Notes: generated from the letters alone by a model not told the origin. 64,000 nt of DNA from Nitrobacter sp051535215 (GCF_051535215.1 NZ_JBPPLY010000003.1:124001-188000), one strand, 5' to 3'; counted from the stretch's first letter, positions 34,896 to 44,126 are shown. Numbers and translations are program-made.

Positions 34896-37196
34896 TCAGT
34901 TTCCGCTTGCAACCTGTGCTTTCGCTTCATCGCCGGTCGACGTATCGGCGCCAGCCGCTCCGTCGCCCTCGTTGGCGTCGTCGTTCGCGCGCCCGGATAC
35001 GGCAAACCGCAATCGTATCCAGGCTCCGCGCGCTCCCGGTCTTATGGCGGAAGCGTCGTTGAGTTCGAGTTTTCCGCCGTGATCTTCCAGCACGCGCCCC
35101 ACGATCGCGAGGCCGAGGCCGGTGCCCTTTTCACGCGTGGTGACGTACGGCTCAAGCAGCCGCGAACGTGCAACTTTCGGCAGGCCGATGCCGTTGTCGA
35201 TGACGTCGATGACGATGTTGTCGCCATCGCGCGCGGCGATAACGTCGATCCGTCCTTTCCCTAATGTCTCGGGGGGAACTGCCTCGATGGCTTCGGCCGC
35301 GTTCTTGATGATATTGGTCAGCGCCTGCGAGATCAGCCGCCGGTCGAACTGGGCGCGCATCGGATCGTGTTTGATATCGGCCTCGATGTCGATTTCGGGA
35401 TGCCCGACGCGCATGAGGAACACGGCCTGACGAACCGTATCGGCGACGTCCTCGCCTTCCATCACCGGCTTCGGCATCCGCGCAAAACGCGAGAATTCGT
35501 CGACCATACGCCTGATGTCCTCGACCTGGCGCACGATCGTATCGGTGCACTGCTCAAAGATCGGCTTGTCGTCGGTGATCGCCTTGCCGAATTTGCGTCG
35601 AATGCGCTCGGCAGAAAGCTGGATCGGTGTCAGCGGATTTTTGATTTCATGAGCGATCCGCCGGGCCACGTCGCCCCATGCCGAGGTGCGCTGCGCGGTC
35701 ACGAGTTCGGTGATGTCGTCCAGCGTGACGATATAGCTGTCGCGCGATTGGCTGGTTTGCTCGGCGCTGACGCGTACCGAAATGTTGCGCTCGTTACCAT
35801 CTCGGTTGATGGTGATCTGCCCCTGCACCAGCCGCTGGGTCCCTTCCCTCGCGGACCGCATGAGATCGTTCAGTTCCGGAATCACCTCGGACAGCGGATG
35901 CCCCAGCGTTTCCGATTCAGAATGCCCGATCAATTTCTCTGCCGAACGGTTGAGGACCCCAATGGCGTTGGCACCGTCGACGCCGATGATGCCGGCGCTT
36001 GCCGACGACAGCACGGCCTCGATAAAGCGACGCCGGCTGTCGATCAGGCCACTAGCACTGACGAGTTCGTCGCGTTGGGTGCGCAGCTCGGCCGTCATCT
36101 TGTTGAAGGTTTCACCAAGCTGGGCGAGATCTCCTTCAGATTTGAGGACGGGCACCTGCACGTTCAGGTCGCCGGTGGACACAACATTGGCTGCGTTCAT
36201 CAACCGACGGACGGGTGCGACGAAGCGGTCGGCGAAATTCAGACCCAGCAGAACCGACGCCATCAGGATCGTCAGCGCAATCACCGCGAACATCAGCGCG
36301 AACGCCACCTGAATGCCGAGGCGTCGAGCCTCGATCGTGGCATATTCGGCCACGCTCGCCTCGGTCTGTTTCAGTTGCGCGACGACATGAGGATCGAGCA
36401 GGCGCGCGACATAAAGAAATTTATCGTCGAACGCGCGAAGCCGGATGACGGCGGCGACATAGTTCGCCTCCGGAAAGACGGCGATCTGCGGTTCGTCCTC
36501 CCCGACGTCCTTGAGAAAATCCGGATTGGGCGTGGTGTAGGTCCGCTCGATGCCGGTTTGCGCAGACACCAGCGCGTTGCCGTCCTTGTCAATGAGCATC
36601 GCGCCCGGGAGGTTGCGGGCTTTCGCATTCGACGTCAGGAGTTGCATGAATGTCGCCCGGTCCTGATCGTACAACGGCCGCGCGTTGGAGATATCGTTGG
36701 CCATGCCGATGATATCGCCGCGGATGAGCTGGGCGTGCTCGTGCAGATAGGCATTGGCCACGATCAGCGAGTTCTGGATAACCTCCTTGGTCGGACCGGA
36801 AAATAGCCGATCGAGGCCCCGATCGATGGTGACGTTGGCGACGACAGAGACCAGGACCGCCGGCAGTACCGCGATCACCGAGAACAGACTCACAATCTGG
36901 ATATGAAGTTTCGCTGCGGCGCGGCCGCGCCGGCGCGCCTGAACCACTTGCCAGACTTCGCCGGCGATGATGACCACGAGCAGAAGGATGGCGCCGGCGT
37001 CGATCAGCAGGAAGGTGACGACGACCCGGTGGTTCGGCTCGATCGGCGTGAGACCGACCAGAACGACGAAGGTCAGGAACGCAGACAGCAACGCCAGGCC
37101 GATCGCAACCGCGGCCAGCAGCCGGCGCAGGGTCCAGCCGCGCGGCTCGGCAAATGACGGATCGTGGGATGGGGCCCGCGTGTCTGCGCTAGTCAT
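34896..37196 (-). CDS. ntrY: Nitrogen-regulation sensor histidine kinase NtrY
   Basis: Membrane sensor kinase for NtrX. The 766-residue protein has N-terminal spans (residues about 27-50, 60-85 and 97-117), a periplasmic sensor region about 120-295, a further span near 300-320, then HAMP, PAS, HisKA with the phospho-His H516 (AHEIKNPLTP) and an HATPase domain with GTGLGLAIVG. The C-terminal 35 residues are low complexity. NtrYX affects nitrogen use and redox responses in studied relatives. Likely read from its own promoter in the 198-base gap below ntrC. Confidence 0.96.
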   Translation of the reverse strand: MTSADTRAPSHDPSFAEPRGWTLRRLLAAVAIGLALLSAFLTFVVLVGLTPIEPNHRVVVTFLLIDAGAILLLVVIIAGEVWQVVQARRRGRAAAKLHIQIVSLFSVIAVLPAVLVSVVANVTIDRGLDRLFSGPTKEVIQNSLIVANAYLHEHAQLIRGDIIGMANDISNARPLYDQDRATFMQLLTSNAKARNLPGAMLIDKDGNALVSAQTGIERTYTTPNPDFLKDVGEDEPQIAVFPEANYVAAVIRLRAFDDKFLYVARLLDPHVVAQLKQTEASVAEYATIEARRLGIQVAFALMFAVIALTILMASVLLGLNFADRFVAPVRRLMNAANVVSTGDLNVQVPVLKSEGDLAQLGETFNKMTAELRTQRDELVSASGLIDSRRRFIEAVLSSASAGIIGVDGANAIGVLNRSAEKLIGHSESETLGHPLSEVIPELNDLMRSAREGTQRLVQGQITINRDGNERNISVRVSAEQTSQSRDSYIVTLDDITELVTAQRTSAWGDVARRIAHEIKNPLTPIQLSAERIRRKFGKAITDDKPIFEQCTDTIVRQVEDIRRMVDEFSRFARMPKPVMEGEDVADTVRQAVFLMRVGHPEIDIEADIKHDPMRAQFDRRLISQALTNIIKNAAEAIEAVPPETLGKGRIDVIAARDGDNIVIDVIDNGIGLPKVARSRLLEPYVTTREKGTGLGLAIVGRVLEDHGGKLELNDASAIRPGARGAWIRLRFAVSGRANDDANEGDGAAGADTSTGDEAKAQVASGN

Positions 37197-37274
37197 CCTG
37201 GGAAATGGTTTGAGCTTTCGAAGGCTCGCTGGCTAATCCGGCCGATATCCGAGAGCGAACCTGATGCAATCATA

Positions 37275-37290
37275 CAACATTGTTGCGCAA
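37275..37290. promoter_or_regulatory. Palindromic motif upstream of ntrY
   Basis: CAACATTGTTG (37275-37285) overlaps TTGCGCAA (37283-37290). The first fits the CAA-N5-TTG pattern that I recall being reported for NtrX sites in Sinorhizobium, so autoregulation is a possibility. The motif is short and could occur by chance. Confidence 0.25.
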
Positions 37291-37394
37291 TTGAGACATT
37301 TCCGCGGCGCATTTCTTTGCGCGCGGTGGATAAGCTTTGGATAAGTCGCCAATTCGACAACAACCATAAGCGAATCGGCTGAATGCGGCCGCTG

Positions 37395-38837
37395 CTATCC
37401 GCCGGTCCGGTAAACCTGGATATCCAGATCGCGGATTTTCTTGCGCAGCGTATTGCGGTTCAGACCCAAAAGGTCAGCCGCCCGGATCTGATTGCCGCGG
37501 GTCGCGGCCAGAGCTGCGGTGAGAAGCGGCACTTCGATTTCCCGCAAGACGCGATGATACAGGCCCGGCGGCGGAACGCCATTCGGGAAGCCCGAGAAAT
37601 GGGTCGACAGGTACATCTCGACAGCTCCCCCGAGGCTGTCGACGCCCGGGCGCCCGCTGCTGCTAGAGACGACGGGAGGCGACGCAAGTTCGCCGTCGAT
37701 CACCTGTCCGGTAATGACGTCCTGCGGATAGAGCGCCGCGAGCCTGCGCGCCAGATTTTCCAGTTCACGGACGTTGCCGGGCCAGCGATGGCGCTTCAGG
37801 CGCTCCAGCGCAAGGGCGTCGAGCTTCTTGGGCGGCAGGCCATCCTTTTCGGCCAGGGCGAAGAAGTGCCGGATCAGATCCGGCAGGTCATCGATGCGTT
37901 CGCGCAACGGCGGCAGGCGCAGCGGCACCACGTTGAGGCGGAAAAACAGGTCCTCGCGAAACAATCCCTGCTGGATCAGGACGCGAAGATCCTTGTTGCT
38001 TGCTGCGACGATGCGGACATCGGTCTTGATCGCGGTGCGTCCGCCGACAGCGGTGTATTCTCCCTGCTGAAGCACGCGCAGCAGACGCGTCTGCGCCTCC
38101 ATCGGCATGTCGCCGATTTCGTCGAGAAACAGGGTCCCTCCTTCGGCCTGCTCGAAACGACCGGAAGCGCGGGTATTGGCGCCTGTGAAGGCGCCGCGCT
38201 CATGGCCGAACAACTCCGATTCGATGAGGTCGCGGGGGATCGCCGCCATGTTGACGGCGACGAACGGACCGTTGCGCCGCTTGCCGTATTCGTGAAGCGC
38301 GCGCGCGACCAGTTCCTTGCCGGTGCCGGATTCGCCGGAAATCATGACCGTCAGGTCAGTCTGCATCAGCCGCGCCAGCACGCGATAGATGTCCTGCATG
38401 GCGGGCGAGCGTCCGATCAGCGGAATGGAATCGAACTCGTTCTCGCCGCCGCGGCTAGCGGCGCGCTCCTTGGGCTCGGCGAGCGCGCGGCCGACGATCG
38501 CGACCAGTTCCTTGAGGTCGAACGGTTTCGGAAGATATTCATACGCGCCGCGCTCGGAGGCACGGATCGCAGTCATGAACGTGTTTTGCGCGCTCATCAC
38601 GATGACCGGCAGGTTCGGCCGCATCTTCTTGATGCGCGGCAGCAGGTCGAAGGCGTTCTCGTCCGGCATCACGACATCGGTGATGACAATGTCCCCCTCG
38701 CCCTGACTGACCCATCGCCACAGCGTCGCCGCGTTGCCTGTGAGGCGCACTTCATATCCGGCACGCGACAGCGCCTGATTGAGTACGGTGCGGATGGCCG
38801 CGTCATCGTCTGCGACAAGTATGTGGGCTGCGGGCAT
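37395..38837 (-). CDS. ntrC: Nitrogen regulation protein NR(I), NtrC
   Basis: Sigma-54-dependent activator of nitrogen-scavenging genes. The 480-residue protein has receiver site D54, an AAA+ domain with GESGTGKE and an intact GAFTGA loop (HERGAFTGANTRASG), the Walker B-type GGTLFLDEIGDM, and a C-terminal helix-turn-helix (AADLLGLNRNTLRKKI). The contrast with NtrX, which lacks GAFTGA, is clear. ntrB precedes it by nine bases, so the two-component pair is made together. PII-dependent control through NtrB is the known mechanism. Confidence 0.97.
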   Translation of the reverse strand: MPAAHILVADDDAAIRTVLNQALSRAGYEVRLTGNAATLWRWVSQGEGDIVITDVVMPDENAFDLLPRIKKMRPNLPVIVMSAQNTFMTAIRASERGAYEYLPKPFDLKELVAIVGRALAEPKERAASRGGENEFDSIPLIGRSPAMQDIYRVLARLMQTDLTVMISGESGTGKELVARALHEYGKRRNGPFVAVNMAAIPRDLIESELFGHERGAFTGANTRASGRFEQAEGGTLFLDEIGDMPMEAQTRLLRVLQQGEYTAVGGRTAIKTDVRIVAASNKDLRVLIQQGLFREDLFFRLNVVPLRLPPLRERIDDLPDLIRHFFALAEKDGLPPKKLDALALERLKRHRWPGNVRELENLARRLAALYPQDVITGQVIDGELASPPVVSSSSGRPGVDSLGGAVEMYLSTHFSGFPNGVPPPGLYHRVLREIEVPLLTAALAATRGNQIRAADLLGLNRNTLRKKIRDLDIQVYRTGG

Positions 38838-38846
38838 CTTTCATCC

Positions 38847-40019
38847 TCATGGATCGCGTGAGGCACATGACGACATGTCCGGCACGGCAGCATCGTCGCC
38901 TGGCCCGTGTTTTGAACCGGTGTCGAACATTGGCAGCAGGATGCGGAAGATGGTTTTGCGTGGTTGGGATTCGCACTCGACGATGCCGCCGTGATCGCGA
39001 ACGATCTTGGCGACCAGCGCAAGTCCGAGCCCGCTTCCGGCCGGCTTTGTGGTTACGAACGGATCGAACAGGTGGGGCAACAGGTCCTCAGCTACGCCGA
39101 CGCCGTTGTCCTTGACGCAAAATTCCAGCGGCAGCGACACGCGTGACTTGTTGCCGGGCACCGACAGACGGAGGCCGGGACGGAATGCGGTCGTGAACTG
39201 GATTTCTCCCTCGCCTCCCAGATCGGCAACGGCTTCCGCGGCATTCTTGACCAGGTTCAAAAAAACCTGAATCAGTTGATCCCGATCGGCGAGAACCGGC
39301 GGCAGTGACGGATCGTAATCTTCAGCAAACCTGAGGTTCCGCGCGAAGCCGGACTGCGCAAGCCGTTTGACATGATCGAGCACCGAGTGAATGTTGACCG
39401 GACCTCGCGTCACCGGCCGTTCGTCGCCAAACACTTCCATGCTGTCAACCAGCGTGACGATGCGGTCAGCTTCGTCGCAGATCAGGCGGGTCAGAATCCG
39501 GTCTTCCGACGTTGCTCCCTGCTCGAGAAGCTGCGCCGCACCTCGAATGCCGGAAAGTGGGTTCTTGATTTCGTGCGCGAGCATGGCCGCGAGCGCCGTC
39601 ACCGAGCGCGCCGCGCTGCGATGGGTCAACTGGCGATCCATCTTGTCGGCCATGGTGCGCTCCTGAATCATCACCACGACGTTGCCGGGCCGTTCCGTCA
39701 GCGGCGCGACGTGCAGATCGACCTGGCGGTCGCGGCCGATCCGCGGCGTGCCGAGATCGACCCTGAACTCGTTCACCGGCGAGCCGGTGTTTCGCACCTG
39801 ATCGATCAGCGTCAGCAGCGGGCTGCCGAACGGGACCACCTCCTTCAGCGGCTGCCGCTGCAGGAACTGCGCCGACATTTCAAAGAAAGATTCCGCGGCC
39901 GCGTTGGCTTCGACGATCCGGCCATCAGGCGCGACCAGCAGCACCGGGTTCGGGAGCGCGTTGAGAACAGCCTCGCCGTCGGATGGCGCGGTCCGCGCAC
40001 TCTCCGCAAGCGATGTCAT
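38847..40019 (-). CDS. ntrB: Nitrogen regulation sensor histidine kinase NtrB
   Basis: Cytoplasmic kinase/phosphatase for NtrC. The 390-residue protein has a PAS domain (about 20-125) and HisKA with phospho-His H149 in LAHEIKNPLSG. The HATPase carries the N box (LVKNAAEAV), NGVGVAEDLLP and GSGLGLALV. Start ATG 40017-40019 overlaps the dusB stop by four bases (ATGA); upstream in-frame starts at 40034 and 40112 run into dusB. No membrane segment. Interaction with PII (GlnB) is family knowledge. Confidence 0.96.
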   Translation of the reverse strand: MTSLAESARTAPSDGEAVLNALPNPVLLVAPDGRIVEANAAAESFFEMSAQFLQRQPLKEVVPFGSPLLTLIDQVRNTGSPVNEFRVDLGTPRIGRDRQVDLHVAPLTERPGNVVVMIQERTMADKMDRQLTHRSAARSVTALAAMLAHEIKNPLSGIRGAAQLLEQGATSEDRILTRLICDEADRIVTLVDSMEVFGDERPVTRGPVNIHSVLDHVKRLAQSGFARNLRFAEDYDPSLPPVLADRDQLIQVFLNLVKNAAEAVADLGGEGEIQFTTAFRPGLRLSVPGNKSRVSLPLEFCVKDNGVGVAEDLLPHLFDPFVTTKPAGSGLGLALVAKIVRDHGGIVECESQPRKTIFRILLPMFDTGSKHGPGDDAAVPDMSSCASRDP

Positions 40020-41059
40020 GCCGCGGCACTCCATGCAAAATCCTCGAATGCATCGACAAGAGAGCGTTGCACGCCGGCTGGATCGTCGGCGGTCAGAATT
40101 TTCTCCCGCCATGTGTTGAGGACGGACGTGGAAACGTTTCCGTCCGCCGCCGCGATCCCGAGTGCCCAGCCGAGATGTTTTCGCGCATGACGAAGCCCGA
40201 TGCGGAGGCCATAGTGCCGAAGCAGATCGTCATAAAGCGCGCGGATATACGCCAACTGGTCCGCGAGCGACGGCGGCGGTTCGGCAACGCCCGTCTCCAA
40301 CCGGCGTCCGATCTGACCCGGCATCCAGGGCTGGCCCTGCGCACCACGCCCCACCATGACGGCATCGGCCGTCGATTCCTGCAGCGCCGCGACGGCCGCT
40401 TCGAACGAGGTAATGTCGCCGTTGACCACAACAGGAATGCGGACCGCCTGTTTCACCGCCCGCACCGCCTGCCAGTCGGCGCGACCCTTGTAGAACTGGC
40501 AACGCGTGCGGCCGTGAACTGTAATCATCTGCACGCCGGCGGATTCGGCGCGCCGTGCGAGCGCCGGCGCATTGAGCGAGCGATCGTCCCACCCGAGCCG
40601 CATCTTGAGCGTGACCGGCACTTTCACAGCGCCGACCGTCACCTCGATCAGCCGCAAGGCGTGGTCGAGATCGCGCATCAGCGCCGAACCCGATTGGCCG
40701 CCTGTCACGTGACGGGCGGGGCAACCCATGTTGATGTCGATGATATCGGCGCCCGCTGCCTCGGCGATGCGCGCGCCTTCCGCCATCCAGTGCGTCTCGC
40801 AGCCCGCGAGCTGAACGACGTGGGGTCCGCATTCCGTCGCTTCGCAGCGGAGCACGGACATCGGTCGCCCGCGCACGAGATCGTCGCTGGCAGTCATCTC
40901 GGAAACCACGAGGCCCGCTCCCAGCGATTCCGCAAGACGGCGGAACGGCCGGTCAGTAATGCCCGACATCGGCGCGAGAAAGACCCGACTGGCGACTGGA
41001 ATATTCCCGATCATGAGCGGCTTTTGATCTGATGCGGGGCGGATCGGGTTGGATGTCAT
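40016..41059 (-). CDS. dusB: tRNA-dihydrouridine synthase (DusB, also NifR3)
   Basis: Reduces uridine to dihydrouridine in tRNA using FMN and NADPH. The 347-residue protein has the opening LAPMSGITDRPFR, the catalytic Cys C113 in INMGCPA, and GGQSGSALM after it, followed by the MIGNI... and VMVGRGAQGQPW phosphate-binding parts. It is the classic first gene of the nifR3-ntrBC operon and overlaps ntrB by four bases. ATG 41057-41059 was chosen because the upstream TTG-initiated reading has no support. Confidence 0.95.
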   Translation of the reverse strand: MTSNPIRPASDQKPLMIGNIPVASRVFLAPMSGITDRPFRRLAESLGAGLVVSEMTASDDLVRGRPMSVLRCEATECGPHVVQLAGCETHWMAEGARIAEAAGADIIDINMGCPARHVTGGQSGSALMRDLDHALRLIEVTVGAVKVPVTLKMRLGWDDRSLNAPALARRAESAGVQMITVHGRTRCQFYKGRADWQAVRAVKQAVRIPVVVNGDITSFEAAVAALQESTADAVMVGRGAQGQPWMPGQIGRRLETGVAEPPPSLADQLAYIRALYDDLLRHYGLRIGLRHARKHLGWALGIAAADGNVSTSVLNTWREKILTADDPAGVQRSLVDAFEDFAWSAAA

Positions 41060-41147
41060 AAGCTTTTGAAGCTGTTGCAGCCGCCCTGAAATTGTCAATT
41101 ATTTGGGCAAAAATATCTAATGCCTACAGTTTAGCCAATTTCTTGCA

Positions 41148-41168
41148 TGTTGCAAGTGCGCTGCAACA
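41148..41168. promoter_or_regulatory. Inverted repeat TGTTGCA-N7-TGCAACA
   Basis: A perfect 7-bp inverted repeat separated by seven bases lies between divergent dusB (start 41059) and ispDF (start 41284). A smaller hairpin-like TTGCA-TGT-TGCAA (41143-41155) overlaps it, and a CAA-N4-TTG motif sits at 41136-41145. It could be an operator for the ntr operon. I cannot name the regulator. Confidence 0.4.
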
Positions 41169-41283
41169 CAAATATTCCGGGACGACCCATTGGGAAACCT
41201 GCTGATTTTGTTCCAAGCATGGTAAGGGCAGTGACCTGAACGGAATTTCCGTCCCACAACGTCATTTGTGCCTGTCGATTCCA

Positions 41284-42480
41284 ATGCCGACCTCCCTACG
41301 AACCGCCGCCATCATTGTTGCAGCAGGCCGCGGACTTCGCGCCGGCGCCGGCGGCCCCAAGCAATACCGGACCGTCGGCGGACGGACCGTGATTTCGCGG
41401 GCAATGGAGGCGTTCTGCGGACACCCCGACGTCTTCGCAGTCCAGCCGGTGCTGAACCCCGACGATACCGAGATGTTCAATCAGGCCGTCGCCGGGTTTC
41501 GCTACCGGCCTCCGGCGAATGGCGGCGCCACGCGCCAGGCCTCCGTCCATGCCGGCCTCGAGGCGCTGGCCGTCGACGCGCCGGACATCGTGCTGATTCA
41601 CGATGCCGCCCGGCCATTCGCGACGCAGGCACTTATCAGGCGTGCGATCGAGGCCGCCAACATCACCGGCGCGGCGGTGCCCGTCATTCCCGTGACCGAC
41701 ACCATCAAGCAGGTCGATGCGTCCGGCGCCGTCAACGCGACTCCGGATCGCGCGACGTTGCGGATCGCGCAGACGCCGCAGGCGTTCCGTTTCGATGTGA
41801 TCCTCGATGCGCATCGCCGCGCCGCGCGCGAGGGCCGCGACGATTTCACCGACGACGCCGCGCTTGCGGAATGGGTGGGATTGACGGTTGCGACATTTGA
41901 AGGCGATGCTGCCAACATGAAACTGACGACTCCGGAAGATTTCGTGCGCGAGGAAGCGCGCCTCGCAGCCGCGCTCGGCGATATCAGGACCGGCACCGGC
42001 TACGACGTCCACGCGTTCGGCGACGGCGATCACGTCATGCTGTGCGGCGTGAAGGTCCCGCACAATCGCGGTTTCCTCGCCCATTCCGATGGCGACGTGG
42101 GCCTGCACGCGCTGGTCGATGCCATTCTCGGCGCGCTCGCGGATGGCGACATCGGATCGCATTTCCCTCCGAGCGATCCGCAATGGAAGGGCGCGGCATC
42201 CGACAAATTTCTGAAGTATGCCATCGAACGCGTCGCGGCGCGTGGCGGCCGCGTCGCCAATCTCGAAGTCACGATGATCTGCGAGCGGCCCAAGATCGGC
42301 CCTCTACGCGAAACGATGCGGGCACGCATCGCGGAAATTACCGGCGTCGCGATCTCGCGTGTGGCCGTGAAGGCGACCACAAGCGAGCGTCTCGGTTTCA
42401 CCGGACGCGAGGAAGGAATCGCTGCGACGGCTAGCGCGACTATTCGCCTGCCCTGGAACGAAAAAAGCGGGGGCGCCTGA
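41284..42480 (+). CDS. ispDF: Bifunctional IspD/IspF (MEP pathway)
   Basis: A fused enzyme for two non-consecutive steps of isoprenoid synthesis. It combines CTP:methylerythritol-4-phosphate cytidylyltransferase (residues 1-about 228, AAGRG near 13 and TTPEDF at 215-220) and 2-C-methyl-D-erythritol-2,4-cyclodiphosphate synthase (about 234-398). The latter opens GTGYDVHAFG, with Zn ligands D241 and H243 and H275 in DVGLHALVD. Total 398 residues. Such fusions are known in alphaproteobacteria. The ATG at 41284 is used; a GTG-type start upstream is not needed. cinA follows after one base. Confidence 0.96.
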   Translation: MPTSLRTAAIIVAAGRGLRAGAGGPKQYRTVGGRTVISRAMEAFCGHPDVFAVQPVLNPDDTEMFNQAVAGFRYRPPANGGATRQASVHAGLEALAVDAPDIVLIHDAARPFATQALIRRAIEAANITGAAVPVIPVTDTIKQVDASGAVNATPDRATLRIAQTPQAFRFDVILDAHRRAAREGRDDFTDDAALAEWVGLTVATFEGDAANMKLTTPEDFVREEARLAAALGDIRTGTGYDVHAFGDGDHVMLCGVKVPHNRGFLAHSDGDVGLHALVDAILGALADGDIGSHFPPSDPQWKGAASDKFLKYAIERVAARGGRVANLEVTMICERPKIGPLRETMRARIAEITGVAISRVAVKATTSERLGFTGREEGIAATASATIRLPWNEKSGGA

Positions 42481-42481
42481 C

Positions 42482-43108
42482 ATGGGCGGCAGCGACGTTC
42501 GCGCGCTCTCGCGTTCGCTGCTCGATCTTTGCCGGATGCGCAAGCTTACCATTGCGACAGCCGAATCCTGCACCGGCGGATTGGTGGCCGGCGCGTTGAC
42601 CGATATTCCCGGCTCCTCCGATGTGATCGATCGAGGTTTCGTCACTTATTCCAACGACGCCAAGCGCGCGATGCTGGGCGTCAAGGCCAGCACGCTGGAC
42701 AGTTTCGGCGCGGTCAGCAAGGAAACCGCAACCGCCATGGCAATTGGCGCGCTGGAACGCGCCGACACCGATCTGGCCGTCGCCATTACCGGAATCGCAG
42801 GACCAGGAGGCGCGACGCCGGGCAAGCCCGTGGGCCTTGTTCATTTCGCGGCCGCAGCGCGGGACGGTCGCCTGACTCATCGCGAATGCCGCTTCGGCGC
42901 GATCGGCCGCAGTTCGGTGCGACAACGTTCGGTCATTGAGGCCCTGCGGATGCTGATGGAACTGGCGCGTGGTCCAAAGCCACCCGCAAAAGTCCGGCGC
43001 GAAAGCGCCAGTCGCCTGCATCCACGCAAGGCGCGGCTACCGTTGCGCCGGACCGGCGAGCGGCGGCACTCCACAGGGCCGCGAAAAACCCCTCCGAAGA
43101 CAAGCTGA
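42482..43108 (+). CDS. cinA: CinA-family protein (nicotinamide-nucleotide amidase type)
   Basis: A 208-residue CinA C-terminal domain protein, the PncC-like enzyme that deamidates nicotinamide mononucleotide and recycles NAD. The conserved ATAESCTGGLVAGALTDIPGSS lies at about residues 22-43, followed by FVTYSNDAKRAMLGV and ITGIAGPGGAT. The N-terminal MoaB-like domain of long CinA is absent. The last 50 residues are basic and low in conservation. It starts two bases after the ispDF stop. Confidence 0.9.
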   Translation: MGGSDVRALSRSLLDLCRMRKLTIATAESCTGGLVAGALTDIPGSSDVIDRGFVTYSNDAKRAMLGVKASTLDSFGAVSKETATAMAIGALERADTDLAVAITGIAGPGGATPGKPVGLVHFAAAARDGRLTHRECRFGAIGRSSVRQRSVIEALRMLMELARGPKPPAKVRRESASRLHPRKARLPLRRTGERRHSTGPRKTPPKTS

Positions 43109-43120
43109 ACAGACGTTGCA

Positions 43121-43588
43121 TTATCCCGCGGTGCGGGGTGTTCCGTAAACGGCGTCTGCGCGCTTTTCGAATGCCGACGCAAAGCGCTGGAACGCAGCAT
43201 CGAACATCGCACCCATCAGCATCGCCAGCATCCGGCTTTTGAAATCATAGCTGATGAAGAATCCGACATCGCAGGACTGGTCCGCCTTCGGCTCGAAGGT
43301 CCAGCGATTTTCCATATGGCTGAACGGCCCCCGGAGATACTCGACAAGAATTTTGAGGTTCGGCCGATCGAGCGTCACCTTGCTCGTGAAGCTCTCGCGC
43401 ACCAGCTTGAACGACACGGTCATATCGGCGACCACGACTTCCTTGCCATCCGGCGCAGACGTCCGCTGCCGCACCTTCAGCGACTGACACAACGGTACGA
43501 ATTCCGGATAGCGTTCGACATCCGCGACAAGATCGAACATCTGTTCCGAACTGTATCGCACGCGGCGCTTGCTGGAGAACGTCGGCAT
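43121..43588 (-). CDS. ratA: RatA/Coq10-family START-domain protein
   Basis: A 155-residue START/polyketide-cyclase-type protein of the Coq10/RatA family. Members carry ubiquinone-like lipids, and E. coli RatA is described as a toxin affecting ribosome assembly. The family signature FSSKRRVRYSSEQMFDLVADVERYPEFVPLC opens it (residues 4-34), with VRESFTSKVTLDRP later. In alphaproteobacteria the ubiquinone-binding role is the more likely one; the toxin name is an annotation habit. Its start shares a base with the stop of the kinase gene upstream (TGATG). Confidence 0.88.
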   Translation of the reverse strand: MPTFSSKRRVRYSSEQMFDLVADVERYPEFVPLCQSLKVRQRTSAPDGKEVVVADMTVSFKLVRESFTSKVTLDRPNLKILVEYLRGPFSHMENRWTFEPKADQSCDVGFFISYDFKSRMLAMLMGAMFDAAFQRFASAFEKRADAVYGTPRTAG

Positions 43589-44115
43589 CAGTGAAGGCTC
43601 CCTGATGCGGAAAGATCATGCAGATAACGATCCGCATCAGAGCGGCGCATGAAGCGCGTCAGGGTCTGATCGAATCGCAAGGCTTCAAGAAAATCAGCCA
43701 ACCGTGGCCGCTGTTTCCGACGAAAGGTCCAGACATAATGGAGGAATTCGGCATCGAGCCTTTCCGGACACTTCGGCGCCATCTCTGGCCGCACCCGCCC
43801 GTAGCTGGTCATGATTCTGATCATGACGCCGATCATACAGGTCCTACGCGGCAGATCGAACCAGATCACAGTGTCGGCGAGATCCCGCCGCAAGCTGCCG
43901 GCATGCGAGAGATAGTTGCCGTCGATGATCCAGCGCGGCGTATTCGCCGCATCGGTCACGCGCGCATCGAATTCGGTGTCCTCGGAGGGCATCCATCCGG
44001 GCTTCCAGTACATGGCGTCCAGAGAAATCGCGGGAATACCCGTGATCGCGGCGAGTTTGCGCGCGAATGTGGATTTGCCGGCCCCTGACGATCCCATGAC
44101 GAGGATGCGTTGCAT
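43588..44115 (-). CDS. P-loop adenylate-kinase-like protein (FlaR/topology-modulation type)
   Basis: The 175-residue protein has an N-terminal P-loop GSSGAGKST (residues 8-16), then ISLDAMYWKPGW (typical of FlaR-like proteins), DGNYLS and a Arg-rich second half. These small kinases are often called DNA topology modulation proteins, but the true substrate is unknown. It lies between lipA and ratA with its stop overlapping ratA by one base. Start ATG 44113-44115. The name FlaR is from memory and weakly tested. Confidence 0.75.
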   Translation of the reverse strand: MQRILVMGSSGAGKSTFARKLAAITGIPAISLDAMYWKPGWMPSEDTEFDARVTDAANTPRWIIDGNYLSHAGSLRRDLADTVIWFDLPRRTCMIGVMIRIMTSYGRVRPEMAPKCPERLDAEFLHYVWTFRRKQRPRLADFLEALRFDQTLTRFMRRSDADRYLHDLSASGSLH

Positions 44116-44126
44116 AAAACGCGCGA

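Noticed and set aside
35367..36806. 479-codon open frame antisense to ntrY
   Set aside because: Shadow of ntrY, for the same reason.
37383..38861. 492-codon open frame antisense to ntrC
   Set aside because: Shadow of ntrC; no domain, and composition is that of reverse-complement codons.
43121..44115. Toxin-antitoxin pair (RatA name)
   Set aside because: RatA here is a Coq10-like START protein, and the neighbour is a P-loop kinase, not an antitoxin.
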